Positions 26,501 through 34,218 of a DNA stretch of 64,000 bases are shown here, in pieces (positions within the stretch are counted from its first letter, which is position 1; every line of letters starts with the position of its first letter). The stretch spans positions 12,697,001-12,761,000 of the forward strand of contig NC_092575.1 of NCBI RefSeq assembly GCF_037975245.1, read 5' to 3'. Origin of the DNA: Apostichopus japonicus (Eukaryota > Echinodermata > Holothuroidea > Aspidochirotida > Stichopodidae). Position numbers and translations under genes: made by a program. The notes under the pieces were generated by a model, which saw nothing but the letters and a program-made list of their open reading frames with translations, made no database searches and was not told where the DNA came from.

Positions 26501-29500
26501 CAAAACAGAATATATAGGTCTTCTGGACAGAAATTCCAAAGTGAGTACTATTATTAAGCTTCTGCATGGTGTGGTTCTAGCAGCAAGCATCTAGAATGAA
26601 CAGAGCTCATTGGATTCATTTTGGAGTATATCGCTTCAAATAGTGGTGCATGGTGACCTCTGACCTTAAATTTTTGATAAAGTTCTGGGCAAACCTTGGT
26701 CAATATTCACATTCATTCATTTACAGTGGAAGGTCAATCAATTTTTTATATATTTTCAAACAGCATCCCAGAGCGACAACTATATGATTTTGGACCTACA
26801 GTATAGCCTACAGTATGGCCTACACTGTAAACTAACTATGCTACTAAGTACGAGTACTAAGTTAGAATCACCATAACAAGCCCAGCCTTGGTCAAACGTA
26901 TATAGGCTAGTATTAATATAACCTAGGCTATAGGTCTAGCCTAAGCCTAGTTAAGGCATAAGTAGGGCGACTGACAATATAGCCATGGCTTAGGTTTCTG
27001 GCCGAAATAACGCTAAATTTTAAAAACATATCAATCAATAGTGGGTCTGCATATATATTTAAAAGTATCTAGATGAGAAAGTCAAGTTGGTACTTGGTAG
27101 ACTAACGTTAACAAGACATCTTCGCAAATGGTTTCTTTTCATATCAGTAGCGGAACCTGGTTACGTTTAAAAATTGTGCCACAAAATAGAGGGTGTCCTT
27201 TAAAAATAAAAGCCTGAAACAAAAGAAAGTATGTCTTCAACAAACAGCATCCCAGAGCAACAACTATATGACCTTGGACCTACAGTCATCTCTGCTGAAA
27301 ATTTCGAAAATGACCCCCTGCCCCGCAACTATCCACTGTATGAGCAACTCTATTCCATTCATATCTGCGGGAGGAAAGCATTTATCAGTACTTTACAAGT
27401 CTGATTTTGTCTTGAGGTTCGTACAAATGAAACCAATTTTAAAGTTGGCAAAAATGAGAGTTGAGTAGAAATTAGAATCAAAACGGACTTACTTTAACCA
27501 GAAGGACGCTGTGACTTCGACTGGATCTGCTATTGAGCTTTGTTGCTGCAGTTGTTCTATCAAATTAGAAAGATAAAGAAAATTACAACAGTCTTCTAGT
27601 GACAAAAGAGGTGTTGTTTAAAAATAACATTAAACTGAATCATTATTAATATCATGTATTTTTTAATTGCTTTCAATTTTCTCTATCTTTATTTCACTTT
27701 AACAAAATCATCCATTGATGTCAGGCGATGAAGTCAAAAGGTACCTAACAGTTTCTTTTTGTTCATATGAAACATAAGATAATGAAAGATTTCTATCGAA
27801 AAAAATCCATCTTTATCTATCAGCCATGACATGACGAATATTCTAGAAAGGGATAAAAACAGATCGTACCGATTTTGATTGGCTGGTTGAAAATGCTTTT
27901 GGAAGTCTTGAACTGATGTTATCTCTTGCTCTCCTAAATTTGAGATGAAGATATTACGTTGTTGGTCTTCTCTTATCGGAAGGTTGTGAGCTTTGACCTC
28001 TAACAGGTCATATACCTAAAAGGAAAGAGATTATTATCGGCAACAGATAAGAAATGATGGCTTTAACGTAAAAAGGAAATTTTTTTTGTTCAAGCTGATT
28101 ATTGACCAGTAGTAATCTTTCACGACACGTGAAATGTACTATGAGCAACACTAATATAGGCCGTATACCTCCACATGGGACTTCCACTGTGAGACCGATA
28201 TTAATATACTATACATATGAATTTAAATGTTTTGATTATACCGCTGCCACATTATGGAATAACTTACCCCAGGACATATGCAATATTAATATAGACTTAA
28301 CGCAATTCAAGAAATTGCTCAAAACACTGTTTTTCAGAGCTGCCAACACAGATTAATGTACTTATTTTTATACTTGCTGTACATACTTAATTCAGGTGTT
28401 ATTATTGTATTTGTATTTTTCTTTTTCTTTTTTAACATTTCTATCATTTATTTTTCTATACAATCTTATCTTTTATAACCGTTTTAACTGTTTACTGTTA
28501 ACAAATTATTATCTTTTGTTGTAAAGCGCTTTAGAGCAATCTTTTAATTGAATAAGGTGCTATATAAATTTCGTGCAATAATAATAATAACATAGATGTA
28601 TTACGGACAGCATGAAAGGTGGTTATGTACCATACAGCATTAAATACAACAATAACATTGATCAGATGCATTGCTCTGTTGCAGTGGTTATAGATGGACA
28701 TGTAGAGAATGCGTTATTGTTCAAGGACAGGAAAGTACTTGAAGGAGTGATTGTTAATTTGGTAAGTAGTAATAAGGACATGGTCGTACATGGCTATTAA
28801 TTGCCAAAAGCTCTAAAATCAAGGGTAAGCGGTCAGTTTTATACCAACCTTCTCTTGGTATATCTCTAGGTAACTGAAACTTATTGTATGTTTCCACTCT
28901 GGGTTGGGACCTTTCTCTGAGTTCTTTATCGCTCTGAAGAGAGTGTAAAGGGACCTCGGAATGACTCCTGGCTGGTCCCTGGTGCCTTGCATTGTATATG
29001 TTTTACCTGTTAAAAAGCAGAAACAATCAACAACACAATTCAAACGTTTTAATAAAAAACTACCAATCCTCCAGTTGCTCTACAAATGGCATATTAATAA
29101 TACATTTGTTATGTTGCCACGGCCCATCGTCTAATATGATAGCTAATATCTGTACCTCATAATGGTCAGTAGCGCTCTGCGAACGATCTTGTAAACAATA
29201 CAATTGTTCAGTTGCATTTACAGTACGTGTGGTCTTAGCCGTTCGCTTATAGCTAAATATCTTTAGGTAATAATGGTCAGCCTTGTTCTGCAAATAGCAT
29301 AAACGATAGGCTTGTGACGAAGTAACATTGCTTCGATGTTAGCCTGATAGCCTAAATCTCTATATGGTCAGCCATAACATAACAAGGTAAATTGCATGTG
29401 TCATCTCTATACTCTGTGATATCTTAAATCACTATTAATGCAATCTACACTTCCAAATGAAATGGACAAATTTCACTGTTTGGGATCTCAGCAGCAGAAC

Positions 29501-30313
29501 AGACTACTGTACAGTATTGGACCCACCAGTCTAATGACTTTCATATCACAATGTCAGTATATACCATATTGATGTGGAAGGGTTTTTTCAGCTACAGTGT
29601 GGCTTTAGATTCCAGGGTTGTAAAAACAGACTAATTACTAATTCCCTTGGATAATTCACGTGGCATTCGCAACAGTGCAATTACAGAAAGTTGGCCTTTT
29701 TTAGGAATTACTCTCAGATTGCAAGGAGGTATTGGCAGATTTTTTCAACATTAAAAGTGTGATTCATTTTTTTTAACACATGTGGAAAATACTATAATTT
29801 TAGTGCATGAGAAATTTTACAAGAATTTCCAAACATTGATAAATACTGCCCACAAGATGAGTAGCTAATGTCATGTTATAAAATATATCCAGATTATAAT
29901 AGGTTACATACATGTGCCTACAGTATATGATATCTCAAAAGATCAAAGCTGATTCCTGTACACCATCTCAAAAACACCCCTTGAGTAGTACATTTACGAT
30001 GATACACTGCTGTATATAGTCCATCTTTACCTGCACCAGTTGGTCCATAAGCAAACACACTGACATTTTGTCCTTGCAGTGTATGATGTAGGAGAGGTCG
30101 AACACATTTGGAGAAGATATCTTTCTGTTGAGATTCTTCTCCGAAGAAGTTGTCAAACTCGAACCGCAGACTCTGTTCGCTGTTACGCCAGTTCCATATT
30201 TCCAGAGATTTGTGGTCAATTCCACTAACACACTTATCAACTGTGGGCTTGCTCAATGCTGGCCTCAGTCTAACAGCCACTTGAACCCTGCTACCTTCAC
30301 TTTTCACTGCCAT
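8558..30313 (-). CDS. KIF22: Chromokinesin KIF22/Kid, complete 15-exon gene
   Basis: KIF22 is a plus-end microtubule motor that binds chromosome arms and produces the polar ejection force in mitosis. Coding exons in transcript order (plus-strand coordinates): 30313-30031, 29006-28849, 28015-27870, 27556-27493, 25707-25595, 21865-21790, 20057-20013, 17078-16934, 15861-15729, 14542-14337, 11690-11572, 10986-10917, 10327-10203, 8718-8659, 8599-8558. Every junction is GT-AG and every phase agrees, giving about 594 residues (human about 665). Visible: P-loop GPTGAGKT (90-97), SSRSH (207-211), DLAGSE (239-244), [11 protein letters not shown] (285-295), then a basic linker, a possible coiled coil in exon 10, and the C-terminal helix-hairpin-helix [12 protein letters not shown] (538-549). 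[19 protein letters not shown] and [11 protein letters not shown] match KIF22 rather than other kinesins. The last exon is least certain. Confidence 0.95.
8659..8718 (-). CDS. KIF22: KIF22 exon 14
   Basis: [20 protein letters not shown] continues the helix-hairpin-helix domain (human VEDLERVEGITGKQMESF). Acceptor TTTGTCAG, donor GTGAGC. Confidence 0.88.
8760..9180 (-). mobile_element. Penelope-like element terminal region (relic)
   Basis: The stretch TTGACGTTTCGATCCTAGCA at about 8813, followed by GGATCTCCTTCAGAGGC, has the form common in Penelope-like element terminal repeats. On the minus strand it reads CTGAAGG - stem - GGATCGAAACGTC, which is like the hammerhead ribozyme core with one core base changed. 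No reverse transcriptase remains here. It lies in the last long KIF22 intron. Confidence 0.45.
9181..10202 (-). other. KIF22 intron 13, remaining part
   Basis: AT-rich intron sequence with a short run of AAAACATCAC-type repeats at 9826-9885. I see nothing else. Confidence 0.5.
10203..10327 (-). CDS. KIF22: KIF22 exon 13 (helix-hairpin-helix DNA-binding tail)
   Basis: [20 protein letters not shown], then [17 protein letters not shown]. This is the Kid C-terminal helix-hairpin-helix that holds the motor on chromosomes. It aligns well with the human [20 protein letters not shown]. Confidence 0.93.
10328..10916 (-). other. KIF22 intron 12
   Basis: Intron with a C run followed by an A run at 10722-10742. 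No further feature seen. Confidence 0.5.
10917..10986 (-). CDS. KIF22: KIF22 exon 12
   Basis: [23 protein letters not shown]. The acidic stretch before the tail resembles the region preceding the KIF22 tail domain. Acceptor CACCTAG, donor GTAAAA, phase 0 to 1. Confidence 0.75.
11572..11690 (-). CDS. KIF22: KIF22 exon 11
   Basis: [17 protein letters not shown] and [20 protein letters not shown], a weakly conserved basic stretch. It was placed by its AG acceptor (AAATTGAAG), GTAAGT donor and phase 1 to 0, which joins both neighbours without a frame break. Confidence 0.72.
12684..14234. repeat. 31-bp minisatellite, about 50 copies
   Basis: A tandem array with core CCTGACCTCCATTGTTACTC followed by CCCATTAATTC, period 31 bp, filling about 1.5 kb of KIF22 intron 10. 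Variant positions recur in patterns: CTCC or CTCT before ATTGT; CCCC or CTCC before ATTA; AATT, ACTT, ACGT or TTAT. A seven-base TTATTTG insertion occurs at about 12845 and 13035. Mixed variant blocks indicate repeated unequal exchange or slippage of multi-unit blocks. Confidence 0.97.
14337..14542 (-). CDS. KIF22: KIF22 exon 10 (coiled-coil segment)
   Basis: Heptad-like sequence around [18 protein letters not shown] and [19 protein letters not shown] fits the coiled coil expected between the motor and the DNA-binding tail. Acceptor GAACAG, donor GTGAGT, phase 2 in, 1 out. Confidence 0.82.
14543..15728 (-). other. KIF22 intron 9
   Basis: AT-rich intron with an interrupted (TA)n tract at 15462-15527 (two TCTATA interruptions). 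No gene or transposon boundary seen. Confidence 0.55.
15729..15861 (-). CDS. KIF22: KIF22 exon 9 (basic linker)
   Basis: [20 protein letters not shown] and [14 protein letters not shown], a lysine/arginine-rich linker of the kind that follows the KIF22 motor and carries nuclear localisation sequence. The call rests on phase (1 in, 2 out) and composition more than on residue identity. Confidence 0.8.
16030..16325. mobile_element. Palindromic MITE-like element
   Basis: Near-perfect inverted arms of about 45 bp: GGGTTAATCAACGGTCTAGC... at 16162 and its complement ending TAGACCGTTGATTAACCC at 16324. They enclose a loop that itself pairs (GCACTTGGGCTCCGCCC). A partial third arm (TTAATCCTGTGAGTAACGCA) sits at 16034. 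It has the form of a fold-back or MITE element. Confidence 0.7.
16441..16799 (+). mobile_element. TTAA-flanked MITE, copy 1 (Kolobok/piggyBac-like target)
   Basis: Flanked by TTAA at 16437-16440 and 16800-16803. Ends are AGGCATTGAAGACTCGC and the complement of ACGGTGTGAAGACTCGC. The 359-bp body matches, in the opposite direction, the copy at 54860-55222. TTAA duplication with ends starting AGG favours a Kolobok-type non-autonomous element over piggyBac (usually CCC/CCY), but the transposase source is not visible. Confidence 0.8.
16934..17078 (-). CDS. KIF22: KIF22 exon 8 (end of motor, neck)
   Basis: [20 protein letters not shown], then [16 protein letters not shown]. This closes the motor domain with the LNFA-x-RS/K-x-V-x-N motif. 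Donor GTACTA, phase 1. Confidence 0.92.
17320..17806. mobile_element. hAT-like non-autonomous element in KIF22 intron 7
   Basis: Ends are TAGGGATGTGC and the complement of CAGGGATGTGC. CTCTGG occurs directly outside both ends (17314-17319 and 17807-17812). Several internal copies of GCTGGGCGG/GCAGGGCGG lie near the right end. The 487-bp body has no transposase. The duplication seen is 6 bp, shorter than the 8 bp usual for hAT. Confidence 0.65.
18650..19560. repeat. Degenerate tandem array marked by CATGAATATTAATGA
   Basis: The near-palindrome CATGAATATTAATGA or a close variant recurs at about 18659, 18800, 18962, 19108, 19220 and 19368, roughly every 100-170 bp. Shared companions are AATTTTATGTT, GCCC(T/C)GCCCA and AGATATC. 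It is an old diverged tandem repeat inside KIF22 intron 7. Confidence 0.6.
20013..20057 (-). CDS. KIF22: KIF22 exon 7 (microtubule-binding L12/alpha-5)
   Basis: A 45-base exon reading [15 protein letters not shown], the universal kinesin microtubule-binding stretch. Acceptor TTCTCAG, donor GTAAGA. Confidence 0.93.
20058..20956 (-). other. KIF22 intron 6, first part
   Basis: AT-rich intron sequence with a C run followed by an A run near 20175-20187. No gene recognised. Confidence 0.5.
20957..21540. repeat. Tandem duplication of about 285 bp
   Basis: Unit 1 (20957-21241) and unit 2 (21242-21540) both begin ACACACTCATTAATATA. They run in parallel through GCTGTTTGGTTTTACTTTTC, CAATTGCGGTC and TGGAAATATATAAATGAAT to CAACACAATGTACACAG. 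Differences are scattered substitutions and small indels, so this is an old duplication. Confidence 0.88.
21790..21865 (-). CDS. KIF22: KIF22 exon 6
   Basis: [25 protein letters not shown], the relay helix region. [11 protein letters not shown] is identical to the KIF22 stretch I know. Acceptor ACTTTAG, donor GTAAGT, phase 0. Confidence 0.93.
21994..22303 (-). mobile_element. tRNA-derived SINE, minus strand
   Basis: Reading the minus strand from 22303: a tRNA-like head with TGTGGCCTAGTGGATAAAG (A-box region) and GGTTCCAGGCTCGATACCC (B-box region), a body with CAGGTTTCTCCCACATTTG and TTAAGGGTCGTAAAAATA, then an (ATT)n tail at 21994-22018. A tRNA head, unrelated body and short-repeat tail is the SINE layout. 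Confidence 0.75.
22304..22451. repeat. TGCACTGTATTGTAA satellite, left block
   Basis: Irregular tandem of 10-15-bp units built from TGTATTGTAATGCAC. The same satellite resumes at 24990-25430, so the transposon and SINE between them are later insertions or the array was split. Confidence 0.8.
22458..24739. mobile_element. DNA transposon inside the satellite
   Basis: Ends CAGTGTTCTCC and GGAGAACACTG are inverted, with ATATTG directly outside both (22452-22457 and 24740-24745). The left end has four copies of CGCCCGGACA or a variant; the right end has CCCGGACAAAAAAATGACC and CAGGACGGCGATTACC repeated. No transposase is readable in its 2.3 kb. It contains the 402-bp element at 23222-23623. Confidence 0.72.
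23222..23623. mobile_element. hAT-family MITE with perfect 8-bp duplication
   Basis: GTCTATAC at 23214-23221 and 23624-23631 is a perfect 8-bp target-site duplication. Ends are TAGGGTTGTCCAACCT and the complement of CAGGGTTGTCCAACCT. GGGCCACATGG and TGTGGCCCGCGGGCC stretches lie just inside, as in many hAT non-autonomous families. It is nested in the element at 22458-24739. Confidence 0.88.
24771..24992 (+). mobile_element. tRNA-derived SINE, plus strand
   Basis: Head GGAGTGTTAGCTCAATGGTT (A box) and CCGGTTCGAGTCCC (B box), followed by an unrelated body with CATCACGGACGTTAAATATG and a GCTTGCTGC segment. The head could fold as a tRNA-like structure, but the anticodon stem is poor and the body continues. 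It is therefore a SINE rather than a functional tRNA gene. Confidence 0.75.
24993..25430. repeat. TGCACTGTATTGTAA satellite, right block
   Basis: A continuation of the satellite at 22304-22451, with regular TGCACTGTATTGTAA units at 25125-25260 and looser ones to 25430. Open frames of about 70 residues on the minus strand are satellite shadows. Confidence 0.85.
25595..25707 (-). CDS. KIF22: KIF22 exon 5 (switch II)
   Basis: [34 protein letters not shown] and QGIR. DLAGSE is the switch II motif. Donor GTGAGA, phase 2. Confidence 0.93.
25708..27492 (-). other. KIF22 intron 4
   Basis: Holds a stretch open in two overlapping frames at 26005-26354, of which the second gives [21 protein letters not shown] do not recognise this protein, and no splice site fits KIF22. 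The intron also holds the duplicated block at 26837-27243. No other gene is supported. Confidence 0.4.
26837..27243. repeat. Dispersed 0.4-kb block, copy 1
   Basis: Shares its whole length with 31922-32322: CTACTAAG, the CCTAGGCTATAG-rich start, GGGCGACTGACAATATAGCC, AACGCTAAATTTTAAAAACA, and the end AAAGAAAGTATGTCTTCAAC. It is flanked by a 41-bp near-identical direct repeat (26761-26801 and 27245-27285, beginning CAGCATCCCAGAGC) that is absent around copy 2. Confidence 0.9.
27493..27556 (-). CDS. KIF22: KIF22 exon 4 (switch I)
   Basis: A 64-base exon reading [21 protein letters not shown], with the switch I SSRSH motif that senses the nucleotide gamma-phosphate. GTAAGT donor, phase 0. Confidence 0.92.
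27870..28015 (-). CDS. KIF22: KIF22 exon 3
   Basis: [19 protein letters not shown] to [13 protein letters not shown]. The IREDxxxNIFI block matches the KIF22 IREDCRGNILI block. Acceptor CTTTTAG, donor GTACGA, ends in phase 2. Confidence 0.92.
28102..28592 (+). mobile_element. Non-LTR retrotransposon (LINE) 3' end
   Basis: The frame to 28356 ends [18 protein letters not shown] and [16 protein letters not shown], the terminal 'F..aA..LWN.LP..I......FK..LK..LF' motif of Jockey/CR1-group reverse transcriptase polyproteins. It is followed by a TTGTAAAGCGCTTTAGAGCA stretch, TGCTATATAAATTT and an (ATA)n tail. It is 5'-truncated and inserted antisense in KIF22 intron 2. Confidence 0.82.
28849..29006 (-). 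CDS. KIF22: KIF22 exon 2
   Basis: Completes the P-loop (G-KTYTM) and reads [13 protein letters not shown] to [11 protein letters not shown], ending at a GTTGGT donor in phase 0. SYLEIYQEK is the kinesin alpha-2/beta region. Confidence 0.92.
29007..30030 (-). other. KIF22 intron 1
   Basis: Intron between the two halves of the P-loop. Around 29060-29400 there are two diverged copies of a segment with 'AT(A/C)TGG/AATGGTCAGC...CTC/TTGTTCTGC(A/G)AA', a small local repeat. No gene seen. Confidence 0.45.
30031..30313 (-). CDS. KIF22: KIF22 exon 1 (motor start, P-loop)
   Basis: The ATG at 30311-30313 opens [20 protein letters not shown], the start of a kinesin motor. The exon continues through [19 protein letters not shown] and ends inside the P-loop (AYGPTGAG) at a GTAAAG donor, phase 1. 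The ATG lies next to the conserved [10 protein letters not shown] strand, as in KIF22 orthologues. Confidence 0.93.
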
Positions 30314-30620
30314 AGCTTAATACAAGCAAGTAATCTTCATACCTGAAAGATTGTAATGAGGAAATATTGTTTGCACATGTATGTATGAGACCTGACAATT
30401 TTCGATGACGCTACTCAAGTTTATACTTGCTCACTAACTATGCGACTTAAGTGATAAGGTTTTCATTTGAAACTTCCTCAGAATTTTCCTCTGTCATTTC
30501 TGTTTGTTTTGTTCTATAATTCTATAATTTTATCAATCATGTCTATGCTGGATAATAAAATGATTGGATTGAATTAGGGCATAAAAACTTACAGAACAGT
30601 TATCCGGAGTCAGACAGATA
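30314..30620 (-). promoter_or_regulatory. KIF22: KIF22 5' flank / probable 5' UTR and promoter
   Basis: Sequence just upstream of the KIF22 ATG. A possible 5' UTR donor (CAG then GTATGA) lies at about 30343-30350 on the minus strand. No TATA box is obvious at a convincing distance. The call rests on position only. Confidence 0.3.
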
Positions 30621-30689
30621 GGAACGTTAGAAATAGTCCTAGTTATTTTGTTCATGCAGGGGATAATGTTAGGGCTAGGTTTAAGGGAA

Positions 30690-31200
30690 TTCATATTCTT
30701 TGTTTCATTTTCTTTACCCTAGTCTTTTTATTTCTTCTTTTGTTAGCCTAGGCCTAACACTGAACTGACTTCCACAGAGTAAGCCGTCAATTGACTTAGG
30801 CCTAGTAAGCTTAGGCACAGTAAGCCTAGGCACTAGGCAGGCTAGGAAACATGTTCTTGAGCAAACATGCACACATTGTTATTGTTACCAGTAGCCTTGG
30901 AAATATTAAACATTGTTGTTTGCCAATGCATGATCCTATACTTAGGCCACCTAAAATACTTAATCTCAGTTCTAGGCCTAGACTACAATATTTGGTTAGG
31001 CTTCACCATGGCCAAGTCGATTAGGCTAGTAATTTATAGTAAGCCTATAGTCTAGGCTACAATACAATTATAGTACAGTACCTCAGTCCAGGGAGCTGAG
31101 TTAGAGTAGCAGCTCCCTGCTCAGTCCAACACTACCTGTAGGACTAGAGCCTACACTATACACTAACTACTAGTATAGTAAAGGCTTCATAATTTACGCA
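30690..31200. repeat. TAGGCCTA-rich spacer
   Basis: Dense short, partly palindromic words TAGGCCTA, CCTAGGC and TAGGCTAG between about 30745 and 31170. Similar low-complexity sequence occurs at 26890-26960, 31970-32035, 53600-54010 and 61020-61100. No coding content. Confidence 0.6.
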
Positions 31201-31339
31201 CAGTTGTAATTGACACACCTACAAATATTACTGGCAACGATACAGCATGGCAACTTAAACTCTTTGCAGTGAAGCAGTGTTACATATTTATGAGTTTGAA
31301 TCCATATCAGCTATGTGCTGATCAATAAGAAAAACTCGC

Positions 31340-31513
31340 CCGGGAAAGAACTTGGGCAAGAAAACCAAACTACGGAACGCCTGATCCGCTCTCAACCCCA
31401 GTCCCCTTGCATCGGGACTGTGACTGTGTGATTATCGTCGGGTGTGCATCACCATTCCCCTCAAAAGGGAACAGATACTACACATGATCTTAGCCAAAAG
31501 GGCGAGAAGCGAT
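31340..31513 (-). ncRNA. U2 snRNA-like 5' end joined to unrelated sequence
   Basis: On the minus strand from 31513 the sequence reads ATCGCTTCTCGCCCTTTTGG, then CTAAGATCATGTGTAGTATC and TGTTC. This is nearly the first 45 bases of metazoan U2 snRNA, including the GTAGTA branch-point-pairing segment, with a change in the first loop/stem. From 31468 downwards it leaves U2: a TTCCC-TTTTG-AGGGGAA hairpin and then sequence unlike U2 stem-loops II-IV. There is no Sm site of the U2 type at the right place. Likely a chimeric retropseudogene or a U2-headed SINE rather than a working U2. Confidence 0.6.
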
Positions 31514-31921
31514 TCCCTCACCCCAATTTTGCACTGGGGATTTGGAAATCTTACTCCCTAAAAAATAACCAATATTACCACAGCATGATACCACTACTCT
31601 CTGGGACCTGACCTGTCTGAGCCTAGGGGCTCAGAGCATAGCAAACAGCATTCAGAGTCAATTGATATATACTTTCACAAAAGTTACAGTAAGCTTATCG
31701 AGGAATGTGTCAATTTGGTGGTATGAAAGAGCTTGACACGGCAGACATTTTGTGGTCAAGTTCTGCTCAAGTATGTTCGGATGCACAGAACAATAAATAC
31801 TTTGGGATCATTACATTTCTGAGGAACCACACATATGAAAAAAACAAACAGTTGAGTGATTTGGATTTTTCCTTGATAGATATCGTTGATCAAATCCTTA
31901 AGTGCGTCAATTATGAGCCCA

Positions 31922-32322
31922 CCATGCTACTAAGTTAGAATCTGCATAACATCCAGCCTTGGTCAAACATTTATAGGCTAGTAATTATTAATACAACCTA
32001 GGCTATAGCCTAGGTCTAGCCTAAGCCTAGTTAAGGCATTAGTAGGGCGACTGACAATATAGCCATGGCTTAGATTTCTGGCCGAAATAACGCTAAATTT
32101 TAAAAACATATCAATCGATAGTGGGTCTGCAAATATATTTAAAAGTATCTAGATGAGAAAGTCAAGTTGGTACTTGGTAGACTAACGTTAACAAGACATC
32201 GTCGCAAATGGTTTCTTTTCGTATCACTAGCGGAACCTGGTTACGTTTAAAAATTGTGCCACAAAATAGAGGGGGCCCTTTAAAAATAAAAGCCTGAAAC
32301 AAAAGAAAGTATGTCTTCAACA
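31922..32322. repeat. Dispersed 0.4-kb block, copy 2
   Basis: Direct copy of 26837-27243 with about a few percent differences. It lacks the flanking 41-bp direct repeats of copy 1. A 77-residue frame just before it (31705-31938) has no recognised domain. Confidence 0.88.
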
Positions 32323-32689
32323 AGGCATAGTCTGCGGAGAATTGTACGGAAGCCAAGAAGAGACATGCCTATTGACGATTTTCACACATTGCAACAACAA
32401 AAAACCAACAAAAAAAACCGGGTAAAAATCTGCAAAAGACACGTTTTGCACGCTTCCTTACAACTCTACAAACCGTCAAAAATCTAGAAGTTACCAATTT
32501 GATAAGATGTACTATATGTAAACCGCGAAAACTGAAACTTACCGTCTTTTCACACTTTCTTACTTCTTGACAAAAAATCAAAGATCTGGAAAATAACGTT
32601 TTGACGAAATGTAATTTGCCGTTTTGCTTGATTATACTTGTATATTATTTTTAATGCGAATATATTATCTTGCAATGAGTAAACTACAG

Positions 32690-33290
32690 GTGCGTATCCA
32701 GGGGGGCGTTGGGGGCGCGCGCCATCCGGGTAAGAAAAAGAGGAGAGGGAAAAAAAAAGAAGAAAAAAAGGAAAAAAAGAGGGGGAAAAGAGGAGGAAGG
32801 AGAGGAAGGAAGGGAAAAGAAAAAGAAAAAAGGAGAAAAGGACGAACCCACCACTTCTTGAGATTGTTCCCATGTGCATGATAACGCGCGCCCACAACCC
32901 TACGCCCAACCCCTCTCATCACTGCCCGATGAGTTACGAAACTTAATGACCTTTGCCCGTAGTACCAAGACCTCTTGACAATATCCGGCAACACACCACT
33001 TCATCGATAAAAGGGATTGGGTTGTGTATTAATGACGTCTGGAGGTCGTGCACTGACCTACATGGAGTGTGACCACTCCGGACTTTGCAATTTCCCAAGA
33101 TCAGGTCCCGAAAAAATCCAAAGGGCACTGTACTGTATGAACATCTAGCAGTATCTAGCGATATCTAGAGATGAAAATCTAGAGATCTTCCCTAGACTGA
33201 AAGCAGATAGAGAATCGAAGCCTTCAGTGTGTAATGAACTTGAAACTGTGCGTCTTTCGAAATGAAAAGACTGTGGGGCGCAACTCCTAT
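32690..33290. mobile_element. Element end with polypurine tract, copy of the 35.9-36.3 kb block
   Basis: Begins CAGGTGCGTATCCAGGGGGG (about 32688), a terminal motif seen again inverted at 46920-46949. It then has a GA-rich tract at 32728-32845. From 32850 to 33280 it parallels 35930-36345 (TTGAGATTGTTCCCATGTGC, ACACACCACTTCATCGATAA, CTACATGGAGTGTGACCACT, CTTGAAACTGTGCGTCTTTC). Confidence 0.65.
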
Positions 33291-33417
33291 GGGCTCCTAT
33301 GGGCCCTATGCTTAGGTTTGATAACTGTATTTGTGCAGTAGTCTCCTCCCCACTGGCCTTGATGCCCTCCCCAAAAACATGTATTCCAAGGCCCTAGAAA
33401 TTACGAAATTCGAGCCC

Positions 33418-33650
33418 TGGTTGAAAGCTCCCAAAAATTAACATAATCAACTGTCTGATTGCAAAATTTGGCAAAGATTCAACTCTACGGGCAGCATTAA
33501 CTAAAATCTCTTGCATGGATACGTAAATGATCTTTTCATAGTTACTTTAGTTTCAATAGCAAACAATCTTATTACAAGAAACATGATAATCGTTCTATGT
33601 CATATGAGCTTTGCAACTTAAAAATGCTGGTATATAAAGAACGTGCTAGT
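33418..33650 (+). repeat. Old dispersed block D, partial copy
   Basis: GAAAGCTCCCAAAAATTAAC through TGCAACTTAAAAATGCTGG is nearly colinear with 57808-58030 and, in part, with 42280-42440. It appears to be a fragment of a larger ancient repeat present several times in this window. Confidence 0.8.
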
Positions 33651-34218
33651 ACTTTTCCAACAAGTAAAACTTACTATCAGCGCTTTGATAGGGTTAAGAT
33701 ATAATACTATAAAGCACAATGGATCAATACTTATACATCCTCAAGTAAGTTGAAGGATCTTGAATATTTGGTATTAGCCAGTTAAGAAATTAGTTTCCTT
33801 CTCTTTTCACATAAATACCCCACCTCTTCAACGTTTAAAGTAAACATCATTTTATAGCTAAAGTTAAATCATAATCAACTGTTGGTTTTGAAGACAATTA
33901 CAAAGATACAGCTCTTCTTGTAGTCACCCATATATAAGCAGCATTTTCATAATCTGCTGCAGATAAAAGTTTAATTTCAATCAAGAGTCAAGAATCAACC
34001 ACTACCAAATAAAGAATGAAGAATGAAATGAGCCGATATAATCTTCTTGAAAGAAAATGGAAAAATAGTGAACTTTGTGACCTGAAACATATTTGTATTA
34101 AACTGACCATTAGCATTCTTGGGACACTGAATGCTATGACAGTATATCAATTTCATGTTACCTTTTGTGTAATAAATGTTACATTCACCATGTTAAACAC
34201 ACAATCATCACATTGATT

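Noticed and set aside
31340-31513. Functional U2 snRNA gene
   Set aside because: Only the first 45 bases resemble U2; the Sm site and later stem-loops are absent.
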